Assembly: GCF_001421415.1 (NCBI RefSeq)
Contig: NZ_LMKH01000037.1
Coordinates: 57,957-121,956, forward strand
Origin: Sphingomonas sp. Leaf208
GTDB lineage: Bacteria > Pseudomonadota > Alphaproteobacteria > Sphingomonadales > Sphingomonadaceae
DNA: 64,000 nucleotides
Reading direction: 5' to 3'
Shown piece after piece: positions 9,274-18,161 of this stretch. The position numbers and the translations under genes were made by a program. The first letter of the stretch is position 1. Each line of letters starts with the position of its first letter. The notes under the pieces are model-generated. The model saw nothing but the letters and a program-made list of their open reading frames with translations. It ran no database searches and had not been told where the DNA came from.

Positions 9274-10065
9274 ATGGCAAGCCTCCTAGACCCCACCGCC
9301 CGCGGGCGCGTCATCCTCGTCGGGGCGGGCCCGGGCGATCCCGGACTCCTCACCGTTCGCGCGGTCGAGGCGTTGAAGACCGCCAACGTCGTCGTGCACG
9401 ACGGGCTGATCGACCCGCGCGTCCTCGACATCGCGCCGCCCTCGGCACAGCGCATCTCGGTCGCCAAGCAGCGCGCGCGCCACACGCTACCGCAGGAAGC
9501 GATCAACGCGCTGATCATCGCGCACGTGAAGACCGGCGCGATCGTCATTCGCCTCAAGGGCGGCGATCCGTTCGTGTTCGGTCGCGGCGGCGAAGAGGTC
9601 GAGGCGGTCCGCGCTGCCGGCCTGCCCGTCGAGGTGATCCCCGGCGTCTCGGCCGCACTAGGCTGTGCCGCCGAAGCGATGCTCCCCCTCACCCACCGCG
9701 ATCATTCGAGCGCGGTCAGCTTCGTCGCCGGCCAGTGCAAGGGCCTGACCGAACAGGATTGGTCGGGGCTTGCTGGCCAAGGTCGTACGCTGGTCATCTA
9801 CATGGGCATCGCCACGGCAACCGAGATCGCAGACAAGCTCATGGCCGACGGCGTCGCGCCCGACATGCCCGTCGCCGTGCTCGAACGCGGCACGCTCAAG
9901 GGTAGCCGTGCGATCCGAACGCTGCTTGCCGATCTCGGCGCGATGGTCACGCGCGAGGCGGTGAAAAGCCCGGCGATTATCGTCGTCGGCGAGGTCGTCG
10001 AACTGTCGGACGCCGAAGACAAACTCGCCCGCTGGGCCCGCGTAGCAGAGGACGCCGCCGCATGA
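9274..10065 (+). CDS. cobA: Uroporphyrinogen-III C-methyltransferase
   Basis: 263 aa. It transfers two methyl groups from SAM to uroporphyrinogen III to give precorrin-2, the first step to siroheme and B12. Motifs seen are VILVGAGPGDPGLLT, VIRLKGGDPFVFGRGGEE, VIPGVSAALG, MGIAT and PVAVLERGT. There is no CysG-type dehydrogenase/chelatase fusion. The frame is open further upstream through the palindrome, but the family begins just after ATG 9274. Its stop overlaps the start of the DUF2849 gene (ATGA), giving a translationally coupled operon whose siroheme is used by the sulfite reductase downstream. Confidence 0.93.
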   Translation: MASLLDPTARGRVILVGAGPGDPGLLTVRAVEALKTANVVVHDGLIDPRVLDIAPPSAQRISVAKQRARHTLPQEAINALIIAHVKTGAIVIRLKGGDPFVFGRGGEEVEAVRAAGLPVEVIPGVSAALGCAAEAMLPLTHRDHSSAVSFVAGQCKGLTEQDWSGLAGQGRTLVIYMGIATATEIADKLMADGVAPDMPVAVLERGTLKGSRAIRTLLADLGAMVTREAVKSPAIIVVGEVVELSDAEDKLARWARVAEDAAA

Positions 10066-10358
10066 AGTTGTTGACCGGAAACGACCTTCCCACCGGCGAT
10101 GTCGTCTGGTGGACCGGCAATGGCTGGTCGCGCCATATCGAGGATGCGGCTGACGTCGGCGTGGCGGGTGAGTCCATCCTCCAGGAGGAGGAAGGCGCGC
10201 GTCGCGTCAACGTGCCCTATCTGATCGAGGCGACGCAGACCGATGAAGGCCCCCGCCCCGCCCACATCAAGGACCGCATCCGCGCTTTGGGCCCGACGAT
10301 GCGGCCCGACCTGACCCTCAAACCCGCCGACCCCAACGCCGGCAGCTGGGTAATCTGA
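10062..10358 (+). CDS. DUF2849 domain protein of the sulfite reductase operon
   Basis: 98 aa, overlapping cobA by four bases and ending one base before the sulfite reductase start. The DUF2849 family is found in this position in many alphaproteobacteria. The protein has no metal motif or membrane segment. A role as assembly factor or small subunit for sulfite reduction is inferred only from its fixed place between cobA and cysI. Confidence 0.85.
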   Translation: MKLLTGNDLPTGDVVWWTGNGWSRHIEDAADVGVAGESILQEEEGARRVNVPYLIEATQTDEGPRPAHIKDRIRALGPTMRPDLTLKPADPNAGSWVI

Positions 10359-10359
10359 C

Positions 10360-11991
10360 ATGTATAAATACGACGAATACGACCAGGCGATCGTCGACCA
10401 GCGCGTCGACGAATTCCGCGATCAGGTCCGCCGCCGTCTTTCGGGCGAGTTGACCGAGGACCAGTTCAAGCCGCTGCGGCTGATGAACGGGCTGTACCTC
10501 CAGCTGCACGCGTACATGCTGCGTGTCGCAGTGCCGTACGGGACGCTCGATGGCCGCCAGATGCGGATACTCGGCCACATCGCGCGCAAGTACGATCGCG
10601 GCTACGGCCACTTCACCACGCGGCAAAACATCCAGTTCAACTGGATCCAGCTCGACCAGACCCCGGACATCCTCCAGGAGCTGGCGACTGTCGAGATGCA
10701 TGCCATCCAGACCAGTGGCAACTGCATCCGCAACATCAGCTCCGACCAGTTCGCCGGCGCCGCCGCGGACGAGGTCGCCGACCCGCGCCCCTGGGCCGAG
10801 CTGATCCGGCAGTGGAGCACGTTCCACCCGGAATTCACCTACCTGCCGCGGAAGTTCAAGATTTGCGTGATCGCGGCGGACGAGGATCGCGCGGCGATGC
10901 GCCTGCACGACATAGGTATCGGGCTGCACGTCCGTGACGGCGAACTCGGCGCGAAGATCTTCGTCGGCGGCGGCATGGGCCGCACGCCGATGATCAGCCA
11001 CGAAATCCGCGACTTCGTCCCCGCCGACGACCTGATGAGCTATCTCGAGGCGTGCCTGCGCGTCTACAATCGCTACGGCCGCCGCGACAACATCTACAAG
11101 GCGCGAATCAAGATCCTGCTCCACGAGATCGGCCCCGACGAATATCGCCGTCAGGTCGAGGAGGAGTTCGCCGCGGTGAAGGGCCTTGGGCTCGATCCCC
11201 CGCGGGCTGAGTTGGAGCGCATCACGAGCCACTTCGGTGCGCCAGCGTTCGACACGGACGCTGGCACGGACATCGATCGCAGCGACCCCGATTTCGCCGT
11301 CTGGCTCGACCAGAACGTCCGCACCCACAAGCAAGATGGTTACGCTATCGTAACGATCAGCTTGAAGCCGGTCGGCGGCATTCCCGGCGACGCCTCGGCC
11401 GACCAGATCGACCTAATGGCCGACCTCGCCGAGCGCTACAGCTTCGACGAACTGCGCGTCACGCACGCCCAGAACATCGTCCTGCCACACGTTCATAGGC
11501 GTGACCTTCATAACCTTTGGACCGCTTTGAACGCGGCGGGCCTCGCCGAAGCCAATCTCGACCTGATCAGCGACATCATCGCCTGCCCCGGTCTGGATTA
11601 CTGCAGCCTCGCCAATGCGCGCTCGATCCCGCTCGCGCAGAAGATCGCGACGCGCTTCGGCAGCCTCGATCGCCAGCGTGACCTTGGCGAACTGAAGCTC
11701 AAGATCAGCGGCTGCATCAACGCGTGCGGGCATCATCACGCGGGCCACATCGGCATCCTCGGCGTCGACAAGAAGGGCACCGAGAATTACCAGCTCTCGC
11801 TCGGCGGTTCCGGCGCGGAGGATGTGAGCCTCGCGAAGATCACAGGCCCCGGTTTCTCCGAGGACGGCGTGGTCGACGCGATCGAGCGCGTCACCGACCG
11901 CTATCTGCAGGTCCGCGATTCCGGCGAACGCTTCCTTGATACCTACCGCCGCGTTGGCTTCGAGACGTTCAAGGAAGCGATCTATGGTTGA
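10360..11991 (+). CDS. cysI: Nitrite/sulfite reductase, siroheme-[4Fe-4S] hemoprotein
   Basis: 543 aa with two ferredoxin-like and siroheme half-domain repeats. It performs the six-electron reduction of sulfite to sulfide. The C-terminal cluster and siroheme ligands are C-x5-C in ACPGLDYC and C-x3-C in SGCINACGHHH. The N-terminal TTRQNIQFNW and the second-half THAQNIVLPHV are the siroheme-contacting repeats. Sulfite is preferred over nitrite as substrate because of the cobA, DUF934 and cysH neighbours. The electron donor is not encoded here. Confidence 0.93.
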   Translation: MYKYDEYDQAIVDQRVDEFRDQVRRRLSGELTEDQFKPLRLMNGLYLQLHAYMLRVAVPYGTLDGRQMRILGHIARKYDRGYGHFTTRQNIQFNWIQLDQTPDILQELATVEMHAIQTSGNCIRNISSDQFAGAAADEVADPRPWAELIRQWSTFHPEFTYLPRKFKICVIAADEDRAAMRLHDIGIGLHVRDGELGAKIFVGGGMGRTPMISHEIRDFVPADDLMSYLEACLRVYNRYGRRDNIYKARIKILLHEIGPDEYRRQVEEEFAAVKGLGLDPPRAELERITSHFGAPAFDTDAGTDIDRSDPDFAVWLDQNVRTHKQDGYAIVTISLKPVGGIPGDASADQIDLMADLAERYSFDELRVTHAQNIVLPHVHRRDLHNLWTALNAAGLAEANLDLISDIIACPGLDYCSLANARSIPLAQKIATRFGSLDRQRDLGELKLKISGCINACGHHHAGHIGILGVDKKGTENYQLSLGGSGAEDVSLAKITGPGFSEDGVVDAIERVTDRYLQVRDSGERFLDTYRRVGFETFKEAIYG

Positions 11992-12424
11992 GTATCCGGA
12001 CCAGACGCTGCTCCGCTTCCGCGACGACGAGCCGCATGACGAGCCCGCGGTGACGCTCGACTCGTTCATCGGCCAGAGCAACGCCGCCGCCGTGCGCCTG
12101 GAAGCGGGCGACGATGCGCGTGCGCTGTTGCCGCAGATCGACCAGCTTGCGCTGATCGAGGTGAGCTTCCCCGGCTATCGCGACGGGCGTGGCTATTCGT
12201 CCGCGCGGATCCTGCGCGAGGCGGGCTATACCGGCGAACTGCGCGCGCAGGGCGACGTTCTGGTCGATCAGATCCCGTTGATGCGGCGGTGTGGGTTCGA
12301 CAGCTTCGCACCGCAGGCGCCGATCGACATCGACGTGCTGCGCGCGAGCCTCGAGCGCTACGATACGCCGTACCAGAAGGCGGCTGACGGCGCGGTGCCG
12401 GTGTGGAAGCTGCGCCATGGGTGA
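11984..12424 (+). CDS. DUF934 domain protein of the sulfur assimilation operon
   Basis: 146 aa, starting inside the 3' end of cysI (8-base overlap) and overlapping cysH by another 8 bases, so translation is tightly coupled. It belongs to the DUF934 family (RDGRGYSSARILRE motif, then GDVLVDQIPLMRRCGFD). The family always accompanies cysI and cysH in alpha- and betaproteobacteria and is thought to assist the reduction step; a direct biochemical role is not known to me. Confidence 0.88.
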   Translation: MVEYPDQTLLRFRDDEPHDEPAVTLDSFIGQSNAAAVRLEAGDDARALLPQIDQLALIEVSFPGYRDGRGYSSARILREAGYTGELRAQGDVLVDQIPLMRRCGFDSFAPQAPIDIDVLRASLERYDTPYQKAADGAVPVWKLRHG

Positions 12425-13169
12425 GCCCGCGCGCCAACTCGACATGATCGACGTCACGCCGGCGTTCACGCGCGCCGATGCGATGGCGATGCAGGAGCGG
12501 TTCGAAGGCGTCTCCGCACAGGAGATGCTGTTCGAGCTGCTCGTCGGCGAGTTGCGCGGGCGGATCGCCGCGGTGTCGTCGTTCGGCGCGGAATCGGCGG
12601 TGCTGCTGCACATGGTCGCGCAGGTCGATGTCGATGTGCCGGTAGTGTTCACGAATACGCAGAAGATGTTCGGGGAGACCTTGGCGTATCGTGACGAGTT
12701 GGCGGAGAGACTGGGGTTTACGGACCTGCGTGTGTTCCGTCCCGATCCGCGGTTGCTGGCGATCAAGGACAAGACGGGGTTGCGGTGGTCGTACGATCCC
12801 GACGGATGCTGCGACCTGCGGAAAGTAGAGCCGTTGCGGCGAGCGTTGGCGCCGTTCGATGCCTGGATTTCGGGGCGGAAGGGGTTTCAGTCGGGGACCC
12901 GTACTGCCTTGCCGCGGTTCGAGGAGGATGAGGGGCGGTTGAAGATCAATCCTCTAGCGGACTGGAACAAGGCCAAGCTCGACGCCTATTTCGCCGAGCA
13001 TGATCTGCCGCGGCATCCGCTGGAGGCGCAAGGCTATCTCTCGATCGGCTGCGCGCCGTGCACGACCAAAGTCGTCCCCGGCGAAGACCCACGCGCAGGC
13101 CGCTGGCGGAGTTTCGACAAGGTCGAATGCGGCATCCACGCCCCCACCGATTACGACCCGATGATCTGA
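12417..13169 (+). CDS. cysH: Phosphoadenylyl/adenylyl-sulfate reductase
   Basis: 250 aa. It reduces activated sulfate to sulfite. The paired cysteines CC (DGCCDLRKVEPL) and C-x2-C (GCAPCTTKV) that bind a [4Fe-4S] cluster are present, which fits the APS-using type rather than the cluster-free PAPS-using E. coli type. The catalytic Cys sits in the ECGIH motif near the C-terminus. The P-loop-like VSSFGAES binds the adenylyl group. The ATG lies in the 3' end of DUF934. Last gene of the operon. Confidence 0.92.
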   Translation: MGEPARQLDMIDVTPAFTRADAMAMQERFEGVSAQEMLFELLVGELRGRIAAVSSFGAESAVLLHMVAQVDVDVPVVFTNTQKMFGETLAYRDELAERLGFTDLRVFRPDPRLLAIKDKTGLRWSYDPDGCCDLRKVEPLRRALAPFDAWISGRKGFQSGTRTALPRFEEDEGRLKINPLADWNKAKLDAYFAEHDLPRHPLEAQGYLSIGCAPCTTKVVPGEDPRAGRWRSFDKVECGIHAPTDYDPMI

Positions 13170-13178
13170 CACCCCAGT

Positions 13179-13323
13179 CCCTCGCCCCTCCGGGGAGAGG
13201 GAGGGAGGAGCGTAGCGACGGAAGGGAGAGGGGCGTTGGGATCAACCGTCCCGAGCCTCACTCCCCTCTCCCTTCCCACGGCAAGAGCCGCGGGCCCCTT
13301 CCCTCTCCCCGAAGGGGCGAGGG
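13179..13323. repeat. Two-armed C-rich palindromic repeat
   Basis: The left arm (ccctcgcccctccggggaga) is matched by an inverted right arm ending gaaggggcgaggg, with a second inner pair (gaagggagaggggcg and ctcccctctcccttc). It fills the gap between the convergent cysH and dnaB genes and could also stop transcription from both sides. It closely resembles the repeat at 34381-34516. Confidence 0.8.
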
Positions 13324-13334
13324 ACCTGGTAAGA

Positions 13335-14825
13335 TCAATACTCGGCGAGATCCGAGAACTTGGTGATCGTCGGATCGAACTTCATCCGGACCTTGCCGGT
13401 CGCGCCGTGGCGCTGTTTGGCGATGATCAGTTCCGCCAAGCCGTAGACGCGCTCCATCTCCGCCGCCCACGACGCATGGTCCTCGAAAATCTTCGAGCTA
13501 TCACCCTCCGCCGGCCGCTTCGGCTCCTTCGACGCGACGTAGTAATCCTCGCGGTAGACGAACCAGACCATGTCGGCGTCCTGCTCGATCGAGCCCGATT
13601 CGCGAAGATCCGACAGCATCGGCGTCTTGTCTTCACGCGATTCGACCGCACGCGACAGCTGCGACAGCGCCAGCACCGGGACGTTGAGGTCCTTCGCCAA
13701 GGTCTTTAGCCCGCGCGAAATCTCGGAGATTTCCTGGACGCGGTTGCCGTCCTTGCTCTTGCCCGAGCCCGACAACAGCTGGAGGTAATCGACCACCACC
13801 AGCCCGATCTCGTTGTTATGCCGACGCTGCAACCGGCGGACACGCGTATGCAGCGCACCGATCGAAAGGCCGCCGGTATCGTCGATGAACAGCGGCAAAT
13901 TCTCAAGCTCGGCTGCGGCGGCGGCCAACTGCGCGAACTCGGTGCGGCTGATCTTGCCCATGCGGAGTGATTCCGACGAGATCTGCGACTGCTCGGCGAG
14001 AATACGCGTCGCGAGCTGATCGGCGGACATTTCCAGCGAGAAGAACGCGACCTTCGCGCCGACCGAATCCTTCGGGGCGATTCCGTCGGCCATGTCGCGC
14101 ATCCAGCGTCGCGCGGCGTTAAACGCGATGTTGGTGGCGAGCGACGTCTTGCCCATGCCCGGACGGCCGGCCAGGATCATCAGATCGCTGTGATGCATGC
14201 CGCCGATCTTGGCGTTGATCGAATCGATACCCGTAGTGACGCCCGACAGGTTGCCGCCCGAGTTCAGCGCGCGCTCGGCCATCTTGACCGCGGCGGTCGT
14301 CGCCTGCGCGAACGACTTCACCGTGTTTTCGGAACCGCCGTCGGCCGCAACCTTGAACAGCTCCTCCTCGGCCAGTTCAATCTGCGCGCGCGGATTGACC
14401 TCCTCGGAGGTATCCATCGCGCGATCGACCAGCGTCCGCCCGACCGACACGAGCGCACGGAGCATGGCGAGGTCGTAGATCTGCTGCGCGAACTGGCGCG
14501 CACCGATCAGCCCCGCGCCGCTACCTGTCAGCCCCGCCAGATACGCCGGCCCGCCAAGCTCGCGCATACCCTCGTCCGCATCGAACATCGGCCGCAGCGT
14601 CACCGGCGTTACCAGCATGTCATTGCCACGCAGCGTCTTGATCGCCGCGAAGATGCGCCCGTGGACCGGCTCGAAGAAATGCCCCGGTTCGAGCTTGTCG
14701 ACAAGATCGTCCGCGAGCCGGTTGTCGATCATCATCGCGCCAAGCATCGCGGCCTCGGCCTCGACGTTGCGGGGAAGCTGCTGCGGCTCGGCCACGGCGG
14801 GAACGGGGAATGCGAGAGTTGCCAT
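13335..14825 (-). CDS. dnaB: Replicative DNA helicase
   Basis: 496 aa. The N-terminal domain (PRNVEAEAAMLGAMM) binds primase and neighbouring subunits. The RecA-like domain has Walker A GRPGMGKTSLA near residue 222, Walker B VVDYLQLL near 340 and the DnaB arginine/DLRESGSIEQDAD motif. It unwinds DNA at the fork as a hexamer. ATG 14825 with AGGTG six bases upstream is preferred to GTG 14834. No intein is present. It is convergent with cysH across a palindromic repeat. Confidence 0.95.
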   Translation of the reverse strand: MATLAFPVPAVAEPQQLPRNVEAEAAMLGAMMIDNRLADDLVDKLEPGHFFEPVHGRIFAAIKTLRGNDMLVTPVTLRPMFDADEGMRELGGPAYLAGLTGSGAGLIGARQFAQQIYDLAMLRALVSVGRTLVDRAMDTSEEVNPRAQIELAEEELFKVAADGGSENTVKSFAQATTAAVKMAERALNSGGNLSGVTTGIDSINAKIGGMHHSDLMILAGRPGMGKTSLATNIAFNAARRWMRDMADGIAPKDSVGAKVAFFSLEMSADQLATRILAEQSQISSESLRMGKISRTEFAQLAAAAAELENLPLFIDDTGGLSIGALHTRVRRLQRRHNNEIGLVVVDYLQLLSGSGKSKDGNRVQEISEISRGLKTLAKDLNVPVLALSQLSRAVESREDKTPMLSDLRESGSIEQDADMVWFVYREDYYVASKEPKRPAEGDSSKIFEDHASWAAEMERVYGLAELIIAKQRHGATGKVRMKFDPTITKFSDLAEY

Positions 14826-14924
14826 CCCCTGCACCTACGCGATGCATGGGTCCTCGTCCAAGCCGCTCGCGCCGGAATGCTGGGGATAAGTGACAGGGCG
14901 AATGTCCCCCGCTATCGAACCGGT

Positions 14925-15407
14925 ATGGCCGACCCGCGGATCATCGACGTGCAACTCGACGAGACCAGTCTCGGCTGGCGCTCGCCCGACGTCGAGCAGG
15001 AGCGGCGGATCGCGATCTTCGACCTGATCGAGGGCAATCACTTCGCTCCGCAGCGCGCCTATGCCGACGGCTATGCGGGGCCGTACAAGATCAAGCTCCA
15101 GTCGGAGGAAGGACGCCTCGGCATCCATATCCACCGCGAAGACGACACGCATCTCGAGACTTTGGTGCTCGCGCTCGGGCGCTTCCGCCGCCCGATCCGC
15201 GATTATTTCGTGATCTGCGACAGCTATTACCAGGCGATCAGGCAATCCTCCCCCGCCCAGATCGAGACGGTCGACATGGCGCGCCGCGGCGTCCACAACG
15301 AGGCCGCCGAGTTGCTCAAGGAGCGTCTCGACGGCAAGATCGAGGTCGATTTCGACACCGCGCGACGGCTCTTCACGCTGATCTGCGTTCTCCACATCCG
15401 CAACTAG
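14925..15407 (+). CDS. UPF0262 family protein
   Basis: 160 aa, function unknown. It shows the family pattern: an N-terminal strand (IIDVQLDE), VEQERRIAIFDLIEGN, then FRRPIRDYFVICDSYY and a helical end. The family is nearly confined to alphaproteobacteria, which supports the taxonomic call. A much longer open frame on this strand covers dnaB antisense; only the part from ATG 14925 is protein-like. Its promoter must sit in the 99-base gap it shares with the divergent dnaB. Confidence 0.88.
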   Translation: MADPRIIDVQLDETSLGWRSPDVEQERRIAIFDLIEGNHFAPQRAYADGYAGPYKIKLQSEEGRLGIHIHREDDTHLETLVLALGRFRRPIRDYFVICDSYYQAIRQSSPAQIETVDMARRGVHNEAAELLKERLDGKIEVDFDTARRLFTLICVLHIRN

Positions 15408-15414
15408 AAGACCC

Positions 15415-16092
15415 ATGGCCCACGCACTTTTGAAATTCGCAGCCGCGCTGGCCGCGACCGGCTTTGTCGGTATCTGCGGCTGGACCGCGGCCACCGGATG
15501 GCACCCCGACGTCAAACACTACCCGTTGCAGGGCATCGATCTCGCCGAGAACCCCGGCCCAGTCGAATGGGGCACGGTGCGCGCAAGCGGCGCCGACTTC
15601 GCCTATATCGTCGCGACGTCGGGCACCGACCGCCGCGATCCGGCGTTCGAGGCGAACTGGGCGGCGCTGCCCGAGGCCGGGCTGCGTCGCGGCGCCGTCC
15701 ATGTCTATTCGCTGTGCCAGCGCGCCGACGAGCAGGCGAACGCGTTCAACACCTTCGTGCCGCGGACGTCGGACGCATTGCCGACCGCGGTCGACATCGC
15801 GTTCCACGACGACTGCACCGCACGGCCGGATCGCGCGACGCTGATCGCCGGCATCGCGCAGTTCGTGACGATGGTCGAGACGCACACTCGGCAGCCGGTG
15901 ATGTTGCGGATCAGCAAGGCCGTGGACTCGAAATACACGCTGTCGGACGCCGTCCCGCGGCCGCTATGGGCGGTGGAGAATATCCTCAAGCCCGACTACA
16001 CCGCGCGACCGTGGCGGATGTGGCGCGCGAGCGATTTCCGCCGCATCGACGGGATCGAGGAACCGGTGAACTGGGACGTGGTGGCATCATGA
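15415..16092 (+). CDS. GH25 lysozyme-like protein, catalytic Glu replaced
   Basis: 225 aa with an N-terminal hydrophobic signal or anchor (residues 4-27), so it acts in the periplasm or on the membrane. The GH25 barrel is recognisable from GIDLAENPGPVEW, FAYIVATSG and a conserved AVHVYSLC strand. Where active lysozymes have the Asp-x-Glu pair, this protein reads AVDIAFHDDC, so the expected Glu is Ala. It may be an inactive carbohydrate binder, or an acid from the following HDD may substitute. It overlaps the cytidine deaminase start by four bases. Confidence 0.75.
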   Translation: MAHALLKFAAALAATGFVGICGWTAATGWHPDVKHYPLQGIDLAENPGPVEWGTVRASGADFAYIVATSGTDRRDPAFEANWAALPEAGLRRGAVHVYSLCQRADEQANAFNTFVPRTSDALPTAVDIAFHDDCTARPDRATLIAGIAQFVTMVETHTRQPVMLRISKAVDSKYTLSDAVPRPLWAVENILKPDYTARPWRMWRASDFRRIDGIEEPVNWDVVAS

Positions 16093-16538
16093 ACGAACAA
16101 GCAATGCAACTCGTGGCGGCAGCACGCGATGCGTCGAAGAATGCCCACGCGCCCTATTCGCGGTTTGCGGTCGGTGCGGCCGTGCTGCTCGACGACGGCA
16201 CGGTGATCACCGGCGCGAACTTCGAGAATGCGAGCTACGGCCTGTCGCTGTGCGCAGAAACGGTCGCGATCGCCACCGCGAGCGCGGCGGGCAGGCTGCG
16301 CGATATCGTCGCGATCGGCGTGATCGGTGGCGCGATGGATGCGGACGGCCGCGCGACGGGCACGTCCCCCGTCAGTCCCTGTGGGCGCTGTCGCCAGGTC
16401 ATCAACGAAGCCGCGCAGATGGGCGGCCGCGACCTGCCGGTGCATTGCGGCGCGGCGGAAGGCGATGCGATCCGCACCTATGTCGTATCGGAATTGCTGC
16501 CTGACGCGTTCGGCCCGGCGGACTTGGGGGTTAGCTAA
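16089..16538 (+). CDS. cdd: Cytidine deaminase
   Basis: 149 aa. It deaminates cytidine and deoxycytidine in pyrimidine salvage. The zinc site is complete: CAE (LCAETVAIA, Cys ligand and catalytic Glu) and SPCGRCRQV (the other two Cys). The substrate-binding NFENASYG is present. This is the short homotetrameric type. The start overlaps the GH25-like gene (ATGA) and its stop overlaps by four bases the convergent HPP gene. Confidence 0.93.
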   Translation: MNEQAMQLVAAARDASKNAHAPYSRFAVGAAVLLDDGTVITGANFENASYGLSLCAETVAIATASAAGRLRDIVAIGVIGGAMDADGRATGTSPVSPCGRCRQVINEAAQMGGRDLPVHCGAAEGDAIRTYVVSELLPDAFGPADLGVS

Positions 16539-17239
16539 GCCGCGCGTCCCAAGGGGCCGCTGCTAGCCATTCGCGTACGCCGTTGGGCTGCGTGATATTC
16601 GACACGACCAAACAACAGGTCGAGGTCCTCACGGCTGACGTCGAGCGTTTCGCCGAGATCGGCGAGCGCCTTGTCGAGATCTTCGGCCCGGAGCGCGGCT
16701 TCGGTCGGCACGGACGCCGCAACGGGCACGCGGTGCGGATAGCTATGCCCTGAAAACCGGTGAAACAGGATTCCGCACGCCGTCAGTATGATAGCGTTCA
16801 GCGCGATCGGGACCAGCACGAACGCGAAGCCCGCGTCGATAACCGCAGGCCCCCCAACCACCGCGGTCAACGCGACCGCACCCGCGGGCGGATGCAGCGA
16901 TCGGGTCAGCGACATCATCAGGATCGCCGCGCCGACCGCGATCGGCGCTGCGAGTTCAGGCATCGGTACGAGCATCCTCACGGTGACCCCGACCAGCGCG
17001 GCGATGATATTCCCGCCGATGACCGACCAGGGCTGTGCCAGCGGGCTCGCCGGTACCGCGAACACGAGGACGGCCGCGGCGCCCATCGGCGCGGCGATCA
17101 GCAGGAACGCGCCGTGCGGGTGAACGACCGCCGCACTGATCGCGCTGGTCAGGCCGATGCCGAGCAGCGCGCCCAGGCACGCCCGCAGTCGATCCCTGAG
17201 GTTCCCCCCTGCGAGAATAGGATCGAAGAATTTGCGCAT
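16535..17239 (-). CDS. HPP family integral membrane protein
   Basis: 234 aa from ATG 17239; the frame is open to 17290. The HPP motif LHPPAGAVAL lies in the middle, flanked by about five hydrophobic segments in residues 20-160. The C-terminal tail of about 70 aa is soluble and acidic-rich. Some HPP proteins transport nitrite in chloroplasts and cyanobacteria; for this bacterial member the substrate is unknown. The 3' end overlaps cdd on the opposite strand. Confidence 0.82.
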   Translation of the reverse strand: MRKFFDPILAGGNLRDRLRACLGALLGIGLTSAISAAVVHPHGAFLLIAAPMGAAAVLVFAVPASPLAQPWSVIGGNIIAALVGVTVRMLVPMPELAAPIAVGAAILMMSLTRSLHPPAGAVALTAVVGGPAVIDAGFAFVLVPIALNAIILTACGILFHRFSGHSYPHRVPVAASVPTEAALRAEDLDKALADLGETLDVSREDLDLLFGRVEYHAAQRRTRMASSGPLGRAA

Positions 17240-17324
17240 GCGAGACACCCGGTGGACGATGCCTGATCCATATGGCGAGATCGCCGGCAAGTCACGGCGA
17301 CCGGCCGGTCGTGAGGTGGACCGA

Positions 17325-18161
17325 TTACCCCTGCGCGGGCATTTCGTAGAAGCCGCGGAACCGCTTGCTCGGCGCGAAGGCGCTTGTCTGGCCGATCACG
17401 GTTTCGCCCGCCCCCATCACCAGCACGCCGCCCGGCTTCATCGCCTTGGCGATCTTCGGGAACACCTCGGCCTTGGTGTCGGTCGACAGGTACAGCAGCA
17501 CGTTGCGGCACAGGACGACGTCGAACTGTCCGGGCGGCGCTGGGTCGGATACCAGGTTCATCCGGCGGAACGCGACCATGCCGAGCAGGTCGGGCTTCGC
17601 CACCCAGTCGCTGCCGGTCGTGTCGAACCAGCGAATCATGCGACGCACCGGCAGGCCGCGCTGGATCTCGAACTGCGAGAAGCGACCAGACCGCGCCCGG
17701 GCGACGGCGGCATCGGACACGTCGGTGGCGACGATCTCGGGCATGGGGACGCCACTTGTCTCGCGCCGTTCGGCGAACTGCATCGCGAGCGAGAGCGGCT
17801 CCTGACCGGTCGAACAGCCTGCGCACCAGATTCGCGGGCGACGACCGTCACGCTCGGCGTCGGCGACCGCCTCGGCGAGCATCTCGAACACCTGCGCATC
17901 GCGGAAGAACGACGTCTCCTGGTTGACGAGCGCATCGACGATGGAGTCGCCGATCGAACGATCGCTTCCCTGCAGCAACTGGGTCACCAACTGGTCGAGC
18001 GTATCGAGTTTGCGCGCGCGCAACAGCGGTTTCAGCGCAGTGTCGAGCCGCCATGAGCGATAGGCGGCGATCTGTTGACCGGTGCGCGCCTCGAGCAACG
18101 CGGTGAGGACGTTGATCGTGGCCTGCGACGCGGCGGGTGCGGGAGCGGCGCGCGACGTCAT
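17325..18161 (-). CDS. cheR: Chemotaxis protein methyltransferase
   Basis: 278 aa. It methylates glutamates of chemoreceptors using SAM. It has the N-terminal helical CheR domain (ETSFFRDAQVFEML) and a SAM-binding domain with WCAGCSTGQEPLSLAM, IVATDVSD and VLCRNVLLYLS. ATG 18161 overlaps the cheB stop by four bases; the open frame continues upstream only as a cheB shadow. Last gene of the leftward chemotaxis block. Confidence 0.92.
   Translation of the reverse strand: MTSRAAPAPAASQATINVLTALLEARTGQQIAAYRSWRLDTALKPLLRARKLDTLDQLVTQLLQGSDRSIGDSIVDALVNQETSFFRDAQVFEMLAEAVADAERDGRRPRIWCAGCSTGQEPLSLAMQFAERRETSGVPMPEIVATDVSDAAVARARSGRFSQFEIQRGLPVRRMIRWFDTTGSDWVAKPDLLGMVAFRRMNLVSDPAPPGQFDVVLCRNVLLYLSTDTKAEVFPKIAKAMKPGGVLVMGAGETVIGQTSAFAPSKRFRGFYEMPAQG

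Noticed and set aside
14190..14924. N-terminal 245 codons of the open frame ending in UPF0262
   Set aside because: They lie antisense to dnaB. The UPF0262 family starts at ATG 14925.
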